A stretch of DNA of 64,000 nucleotides from NCBI GenBank assembly GCA_002501655.1, contig DANY01000008.1:1-64000 (forward strand). Direction: 5' to 3'. The translations under genes and the position numbers were made by a program. The notes under the pieces were generated by a model. It did not search any database and was not told the origin of the DNA. It worked only from the letters and a program-made list of their open reading frames with translations. Below, piece by piece: positions 58,910 to 64,000 of this stretch. This stretch comes from Methanoculleus sp. UBA303 (GTDB lineage Archaea > Halobacteriota > Methanomicrobia > Methanomicrobiales > Methanoculleaceae). Position 1 is the stretch's first letter. Every line of letters begins with the position of its first letter.

Positions 58910-60553
58910 ATGCGGAGTGAGACGGTTAAGAAAGGCTACCAGCGTGCCCCGAACAGGGCGCTGCTCAGGTCGCTCGGCGTGACCGACCGGGAGATGGACC
59001 TGCCCTTCATCGGCATAGCAAACGCGTATAACACGATCGTCCCCGGGCACACCCACCTCCGGTCCCTCTCGCAGAAGGTGCAGGAGGGTGTCGCGGCCGC
59101 AGGCGGCGTGGCGTTCGAGTTCGGGACCATCGGCATCTGCGACGGGATCGCCATGGGTCATGAGGGGATGCGGTATTCCCTCCCCTCGCGGGAGAACATC
59201 GCCGACGCTGTCGAGCTGATGGCCGAGGCGCACCGGTTCGACGGCCTGATCTGCATCGGCACCTGCGACAAGATCGTCCCCGGCATGCTCATGGCGGCGG
59301 TGCGGTGCAACATCCCGACGATCGTCGTCACCGGCGGCCCGATGCTCCCCGGCTACGCCGCGGGCCGGGAACTCTCCCTGATCGACGTCTTCGAGGGCGT
59401 GGGGCGCGTCGCCGCCGGCACGATGAGCGAAGAGGAACTTGGGGAACTCGAGTGCGCGGCGATGCCCGGGTGCGGCAGCTGCCAGGGGCTCTACACTGCA
59501 AACACCATGGCGTGCATAACCGAGGCGCTGGGCCTCTCCCTCCCGGGATGCGCCGCCATCCCTGCGGTCGACGCGGCCAAACTCCGCATAGCCCGGGAGA
59601 GCGGAGAGCGGGCGGTCGGCATCGTCAGGGAGGGTATCCGCCCGCGGGATATCGTCACCCCTACAAGCCTTAAGAACGCCATCCGGGTTGACATGGCGCT
59701 CGGGGGGTCGACGAACACGGTCCTCCACCTGATGGCCGTCGCCCGGGAGGCGGGCGTCCCCCTCGACCTTGAGACCTTCAACGTCGTCAGCGAAGAGACC
59801 CCCCACATATGCCACATGCAGCCCGGCGGGCCGCACTCGATGCTTGCCCTCCACCGGGCGGGAGGCATTCCTGCGGTCTTAAAGATGCTCGAAGGTTACA
59901 TCGACGACGCCCCGACGGTCTCGGGCCGCTCAATCCTTGATATAGCAGCAAGCGCCCGGGTCGCCGACCCGGACGTTATCCGGATGGCCGACGCACCGGT
60001 CAGCCCTGCCGGCGGCCTGAAGGTCGTGCGGGGGTCGCTCGCCCCGGACGGCGCCGTCGTCAAGTGCGCCGCCGTCCCGGAGCAGATGTGGCGGCACCAG
60101 GGCCCGGCGCGGGTCTTTGACGGTGAAGAGGCGGCGATGGAGGCGATCCTCCACCGCGAGATCGCGGAGGGCGACGTCATCGTAATCCGGTACGAGGGGC
60201 CGAGGGGGGGGCCCGGGATGCCCGAGATGCTCTCACCGACATCCGCGCTGATGGGCCTCGGCTACGCCCGGGTTGCCCTGGTGACGGACGGGCGCTTCTC
60301 GGGCGGCACCCGGGGGCCGTGCATCGGGCACGTCGCCCCCGAGGCCGCGGTCGGCGGGCCGATCGCCTTCGTGGAGGACGGCGACGAGCTGGTGATCGAC
60401 CTCTACGAAAAACGCCTCGACCTCTCTCTCGATGCGGAGACCCTGGAAGAGCGCAGACGAGCCTGGAAACCTCCGACGCACCGGCTTACGGGCGTGCTCG
60501 CCCGGTATGCACGGACCGTCGAGCAGGCGAACCTCGGCGCCGTCCAGAGGTAA
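58910..60553 (+). CDS. ilvD: Dihydroxy-acid dehydratase
   Basis: 547 residues. Cysteines for the Fe-S cluster are seen in [16 protein letters not shown] and [40 protein letters not shown] and [20 protein letters not shown] are also diagnostic. It dehydrates dihydroxy acids in valine and isoleucine synthesis. ATG 58910. A T7 tract just after the stop (60557-60563) is a likely terminator. Confidence 0.97.
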   Translation: MRSETVKKGYQRAPNRALLRSLGVTDREMDLPFIGIANAYNTIVPGHTHLRSLSQKVQEGVAAAGGVAFEFGTIGICDGIAMGHEGMRYSLPSRENIADAVELMAEAHRFDGLICIGTCDKIVPGMLMAAVRCNIPTIVVTGGPMLPGYAAGRELSLIDVFEGVGRVAAGTMSEEELGELECAAMPGCGSCQGLYTANTMACITEALGLSLPGCAAIPAVDAAKLRIARESGERAVGIVREGIRPRDIVTPTSLKNAIRVDMALGGSTNTVLHLMAVAREAGVPLDLETFNVVSEETPHICHMQPGGPHSMLALHRAGGIPAVLKMLEGYIDDAPTVSGRSILDIAASARVADPDVIRMADAPVSPAGGLKVVRGSLAPDGAVVKCAAVPEQMWRHQGPARVFDGEEAAMEAILHREIAEGDVIVIRYEGPRGGPGMPEMLSPTSALMGLGYARVALVTDGRFSGGTRGPCIGHVAPEAAVGGPIAFVEDGDELVIDLYEKRLDLSLDAETLEERRRAWKPPTHRLTGVLARYARTVEQANLGAVQR

Positions 60554-60997
60554 CCTCTTTTTTTGGCAAGGATGCCCGTACCCGCTCGCACGAGGCGGGA
60601 GATGAGATTGCCCTGAATCGCCGTCGGTTTTCCAGAAGAGAGGCTTTCAGCAGAGCCTGACCCTCCTCTCAAGGGGGAGCGCATACTCCTCGCCGGCACC
60701 GTGGCTCCGGTTGAAGGCAATATATTATATACAAAACGGATTTGTTAACTATGTTTCTCTCAATGCGATGATGCATTGAGTTCTCTGCACCCCCGATCCG
60801 GGCACTGGTGTGCAGGGGCGTTCCGGTGTGTCAGACACCCTTACGGGCAGAAGCAACCCCCATTCACCTGGTTCCTGCACGACTGCCTTCCTCTGCAACA
60901 TCCAGCCATATGTATTTTTAAACCATTAGGCGTAACCCCATCTTTAGGCGCACCCGCCCACGGCGGGCGCCCGCATACCGTCTATGGAGTATGAGAG
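60554..60997. other. Long leader region before the carbonic anhydrase gene, possible small RNA
   Basis: A strong TATA-like TATATTATATACA lies at about 60719-60731, far upstream of any gene. It is followed by a perfect 8-bp hairpin CTCAATGC-GATGAT-GCATTGAG (about 60758-60780) and a second stem GGTGTGTCAGACACC near 60825-60840. Another TATA-like GTATTTTTAAACC near 60912-60926 probably serves the carbonic anhydrase. A small RNA between the two is possible but unproven. Confidence 0.4.
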
Positions 60998-61579
60998 ATG
61001 ATAGAGAAGTTTCTCGAGGGAAACGAACGTTTTAGGGAAGATGACTTCGGGAAGAACCCCGAGCATTATGAGGCTCTGGCATCAAGCCAGCACCCAGTGG
61101 TCCTCTGGATTGGGTGCTCAGACTCGCGCGTGGACCCAGAACGCATCACCGGCTCACAGGCCGGGGAGATCTTCGTGCAACGGAACATCGGTAACATCGT
61201 CCCGGTTCATGACTGGAACTTCGCGACCGTGCTTGAGTATGCGATCCACCATCTCAAGGTCGGCGATATCGCCATCTGCGGGCACTCAGACTGCGGCGCT
61301 ATAAAGGGGCTGGACGAGGAGAGCGACGATGCATACATCCCGCTCTGGCTGAACAACGCAATGGAGGCGAAACGCCGTGTCGAGAGCAGACTCCAGGTAC
61401 CGAAGAACCCGGATGAGGAAAAACTCCGGCGGCGTCTCATCGAGATCGAGAACGTCGGCCTGCAGCTTGAGCACCTCCGCACCTATCCTCCGGTCAGGGT
61501 TGCGGAAAAAGAAGGCCAGGTTCGGCTTCACGGCCTGTACTTCGACCTTGGGACCGGTGAGTTGAAGAAGATATTCTAG
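60998..61579 (+). CDS. Beta-class carbonic anhydrase
   Basis: 193 residues. The zinc ligands are in VLWIGCSDSRVDPE (CxDxR) and AICGHSDCGAIKG (HxxC). FVQRNIGNIV is the usual segment between. It interconverts CO2 and bicarbonate, useful for CO2-reducing methanogens and for carbamoyl phosphate synthesis nearby. The stop overlaps the end of the opposite gene. Confidence 0.96.
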   Translation: MIEKFLEGNERFREDDFGKNPEHYEALASSQHPVVLWIGCSDSRVDPERITGSQAGEIFVQRNIGNIVPVHDWNFATVLEYAIHHLKVGDIAICGHSDCGAIKGLDEESDDAYIPLWLNNAMEAKRRVESRLQVPKNPDEEKLRRRLIEIENVGLQLEHLRTYPPVRVAEKEGQVRLHGLYFDLGTGELKKIF

Positions 61580-61920
61580 GACTCTTCAAGCGCATAATCA
61601 ATCTCCTCTTTTATCAGACCGAGTGAGACCCTTCCGATCGACGTAAGCCGCCCATTGACAAGGACGATCGGTATAGGTGGGTGGCGCTCCTCGATGATCT
61701 CCTTGACGTAATCGGGCATCTCCTCGTCGATCAGTGTCACCTTCACCTCGACCTTATCCCCGTACCCGGCGAGAAGTTCGTCGCGCAGGGCGCTGATGGC
61801 GTCTATCAGGCTATTCGACGGGTAACAGGTCTCAAGGCCGCAGGATCTCGTCTCGTCGCAGGGAAACGGGCCGCATTCAGATTCCATGAGCCCGACAATC
61901 TCAACAGTCACTTCTGCCAT
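61576..61920 (-). CDS. Thioredoxin-fold small protein with cysteine cluster
   Basis: 114 residues from ATG 61920. Four cysteines lie near the N-terminus (MESECGPFPCDETRSCGLET then CYP). The rest has the beta-alpha pattern of a thioredoxin-like fold (VEVKVTLIDE, HPPIPIVLVNGRLTSIG with the cis-proline position). It may bind a metal or act in redox. Convergent with carbonic anhydrase, with 4 bases of overlap. Confidence 0.65.
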   Translation of the reverse strand: MAEVTVEIVGLMESECGPFPCDETRSCGLETCYPSNSLIDAISALRDELLAGYGDKVEVKVTLIDEEMPDYVKEIIEERHPPIPIVLVNGRLTSIGRVSLGLIKEEIDYALEES

Positions 61921-61948
61921 GTATCATCGGTGGGGGACGAATGCTATA

Positions 61949-62833
61949 TTATCCTTCGTCTCGGGGAGCGAGCAGCGCACGCAACGCCGCCCGGACATCG
62001 CCTTCAGACCCCTCGATCTTCCCGACGTCCCGGACCCGATCGAGGTCGCCGATCAGCACCGGCCCGGCGGGCAGGATGCCCAGGTTCTCCATGAACGCAT
62101 CGACCACTCTTGTCACGCAGACAAACGGATCGGTCCCCCGCCGTCCCGCGACGGCGACGAGCAGGCCCCGGGCATGCACCTCTCTCCCGAGCACCTTCTC
62201 CCGGGCGTGGAGCCACTGGCAGCGGTCGATCACCGCTTTGAGGCCGGCCGGGACGGTGCTGGTGTAGACCGGCGTGCAGACGACGATGACGGAAGCGGAT
62301 TCAAGAGCCCGGATGATCCCGGGCATATCGTCGTCGACCGGGCAGTAACCGTAGTTGTAGCAGGTATAACAGCCGATACACGCCCGGATATCCATATCCT
62401 GCAGGAAGAGGACCCGGGAGGAGAGGCCGGCCCGGGCGGCTTCGTCGTCGCACCATGACGCGATCCGGGCAGAGTTCCCGAACCGGCGCGGGCTCCCCTG
62501 CAGTATGACGACATCACAGGTGCCGCTTCCCGGGAGCGGGCGGGTGAAAAACCTCGGGCGGGTGTAGGCGTGGGGGCGGGACGCCACGTCGTGCGCGAGC
62601 CGAAAGAAGACTATCTCCGCCACTTTCCGTGTATCAATGGGGGAGTCAGGGCGTGCACTCTCGTAGGAGTTGACGGCATACGTGTAGACCGCCTCGGTGC
62701 CGCGGAGAACCTCGACGGTGTACCGGATCATGCCCGGATAGATGCTTCCTAAGTCATCGAGGATGAGCCTGACGGTAAACGTCCCCTCGGGCGTCTCGAT
62801 CGATCGGATCTTCTCTGCCGCGCTCTCATGCAC
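61949..62833 (-). CDS. Iron-sulfur flavoprotein (NADPH-dependent FMN reductase family) with N-terminal extension
   Basis: 294 residues from ATG 62833. A ~105-residue N-terminal domain of unknown kind (FTVRLILDDLGSIYPGMIRY) comes before a flavodoxin-like part: VVILQGSPRRFGNSARIA binds FMN, and DIRACIGCYTCYNYGYCPVD is the cysteine cluster of Isf-type proteins. VCTPVYTSTVPAGLKAVIDR follows in the family order. It moves electrons between ferredoxin-like partners. It ends 28 bases before the start of the thioredoxin-like gene, so the two could be one transcript. Confidence 0.85.
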   Translation of the reverse strand: MHESAAEKIRSIETPEGTFTVRLILDDLGSIYPGMIRYTVEVLRGTEAVYTYAVNSYESARPDSPIDTRKVAEIVFFRLAHDVASRPHAYTRPRFFTRPLPGSGTCDVVILQGSPRRFGNSARIASWCDDEAARAGLSSRVLFLQDMDIRACIGCYTCYNYGYCPVDDDMPGIIRALESASVIVVCTPVYTSTVPAGLKAVIDRCQWLHAREKVLGREVHARGLLVAVAGRRGTDPFVCVTRVVDAFMENLGILPAGPVLIGDLDRVRDVGKIEGSEGDVRAALRALLAPRDEG

Positions 62834-62977
62834 CGCGCGTCACCTCATAAGCCGCCAGCTTCGGCAGTCGGGGCGATAGAAGCCCGTGTTTTCGAGTTTC
62901 CGGCCGGGTTGCCGGGGTAGGCGTTCGATCCGTCATTACCGTTAATAAGGAATCTGATCCACATGATATGGTAATTC

Positions 62978-64000
62978 ATGAAGGCGGTTCTGGGTCTTGA
63001 AGACGGAACATTTGTTGTAGGGAATGGTTTTGGCGTTGAGGGGATATGTTCCGGTGAACTCGTCTTCACCACGCAGATGACCGGTTATATGGAAGCATTG
63101 ACGGACCCCAGCTATGCCGGGCAGATATTGATGTTTACGTATCCCCTCATCGGGAATTACGGTGTGGATCTCCAGAATTTTGAGAGTTTGGGGGTTCACG
63201 CACGGGGCTGCGTCGCGCGTGAGATCGCGCGCGTGCCCGCAGCGCAACCATCGGTTGCAGAATACTTCGAAGAGAACGGCCTTCTGGGGATATCAGGCGT
63301 CGATACGCGCAACCTGACGATAAAGACCCGAACGGCCGGCACACTCCGGGCATCCCTCATCGTCGGCGGCGAGGACGGAGATGAAGCGGTTCGGCGCGCC
63401 CGGGCCGTCCCCTCGATCAGCGACGCCGACCTCATCGGGAGCGTCTCCTGCCGTGAACCGTACCGCATCAGCGGCACCGGGAAACGGATTGCCGTCATCG
63501 ACCTCGGTGTGAAACGGCACATCCTCGCAAGCCTCGGCTACCGTGGCGCGGATATCCACGTCTTCCCGCACACCGCCGCACCGGACGAGGTGATGGCCGC
63601 AAAGCCCGACGCACTCTTCATCTCGAACGGCCCCGGCGACCCGAGGAGGGCGGTCGACGCCATCCGGTGCGTCCGGGACCTGGCCGGGGAGATGCCGGTC
63701 GTAGGTATCTGCATGGGCATCCAGGTGGTCGCCCTGGCCCTTGGGGGAGAGACCTACAAGATGAAGTTTGGTCACCGGGGAACAAACCAGCCGGTTCGTT
63801 ACCGGGACGGGAGCATCTACATCACGACGCAGAACCACGGTTTTGCGGTCGATGAAGAGACCCTGCCCGAGGGATGCGTTGTCTCATACCGGAACGTGAA
63901 CGACGGCACGGTCGAGGGATTCGAGAACAAGGACCTCAGCATAACCTGCGTTCAGTTCCACCCGGAGGCGCACGGCGGGCCCCGGGACACGGAGATGCAC
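62978..64000 (+). CDS. carA: Carbamoyl-phosphate synthase small subunit, partial at window end
   Basis: The frame is open from ATG 62978 to the window edge (341 codons). KAVLGLEDGTFVVGNGFG, then MTGYMEALTDPSYAGQILMF and GISGVDTRNLT, are the CarA N-terminal domain. The glutamine amidotransferase part has ISNGPGDPRRA, the nucleophile cysteine in VVGICMGIQVVALALGG, and VQFHPEAHGGPRDTE with the catalytic His and Glu. It supplies ammonia for carbamoyl phosphate in arginine and pyrimidine synthesis. Only a few residues are missing; carB may follow. Confidence 0.96.
   Translation, partial: MKAVLGLEDGTFVVGNGFGVEGICSGELVFTTQMTGYMEALTDPSYAGQILMFTYPLIGNYGVDLQNFESLGVHARGCVAREIARVPAAQPSVAEYFEENGLLGISGVDTRNLTIKTRTAGTLRASLIVGGEDGDEAVRRARAVPSISDADLIGSVSCREPYRISGTGKRIAVIDLGVKRHILASLGYRGADIHVFPHTAAPDEVMAAKPDALFISNGPGDPRRAVDAIRCVRDLAGEMPVVGICMGIQVVALALGGETYKMKFGHRGTNQPVRYRDGSIYITTQNHGFAVDEETLPEGCVVSYRNVNDGTVEGFENKDLSITCVQFHPEAHGGPRDTEMH

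Overview
The window reads as chromosome of a methanogenic archaeon of the Methanomicrobiales, most like Methanoculleus. This is inferred from gene content: hypusine-type aIF5A, an archaeal inositol-1-phosphate synthase, DUF169, DUF2284 and methanogenesis-marker-11-like proteins, and a six-gene siroheme/tetrapyrrole operon. High G+C with archaeal TATA boxes, and frequent ATGA or TAATG gene junctions, agree with this. No 16S gene is present, so the genus is not proven.

Region 1 (1-15.8 kb) is a decaying accessory island of toxin-antitoxin and mobile debris. It holds three MntA/HepT-type pairs (3163-3889, 6083-6734, 8319-9184), an orphan MNT protein next to a HicB-like gene (10176-10734), two near-identical HicBA modules (9460-9976, 15043-15568), a RelBE-like pair (11883-12354), three copies of a 48-residue protein found next to GNAT toxin remnants, a YhcG/DUF1016 relic and a PIN gene. 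Several genes are cut by insertions whose removal restores the reading frame: an IS1634-like element (12673-14435, target duplication CTGAAC) in a relE, and a 335-bp hairpin-ended element (7456-7790) in the PIN gene. TnpB (IS1341-type) sequences occur as a frameshifted copy (4155-5482), a relic (6780-6950) and two ~60-bp mini-elements. Copies of speB and hepT pieces are joined head to head (10916-11733).

Region 2 (15.8-24.1 kb) is housekeeping: agmatinase with aIF5A, divergent from inositol monophosphatase/FBPase and NAD kinase, then DUF169, an ACT protein, homoserine dehydrogenase, an HTH/methanogenesis-marker-11-like fusion, a DUF2284 protein and myo-inositol-1-phosphate synthase. The polyamine genes plausibly serve hypusination, and the inositol genes serve archaetidylinositol lipids.

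Region 3 (24.6-37.0 kb) looks like a cell-surface glycan island: a MiaB-like radical SAM protein without TRAM, two paralogous exported beta-helix proteins (one with two CARDB domains), three GT4 glycosyltransferases and a large GT-C-like membrane protein. An intact TnpB element with its omega-RNA end sits between the halves.

Region 4 (37-52.6 kb) carries ion-transport and envelope genes: Kup potassium transporter, a K+-independent membrane pyrophosphatase, an APC permease, a family of secreted proteins (two share an N-terminal module; one ends in a PGF-CTERM-like signal, one carries a transglutaminase fold), a membrane-anchored double winged-helix regulator beside a perfect inverted repeat, tRNA-Gly(GCC), a PrsW-type protease and a polytopic membrane protein.

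Region 5 (52.7-64 kb) holds the precorrin-2 dehydrogenase-hemA-hemB-hemL-hemC-sumT operon (no hemD), ilvD, a beta-carbonic anhydrase convergent with a thioredoxin-like protein, an iron-sulfur flavoprotein and the start of carA, which runs off the window end. A GC-rich dispersed repeat of about 200 bp occurs in opposite orientations near 42.3 and 58.6 kb.
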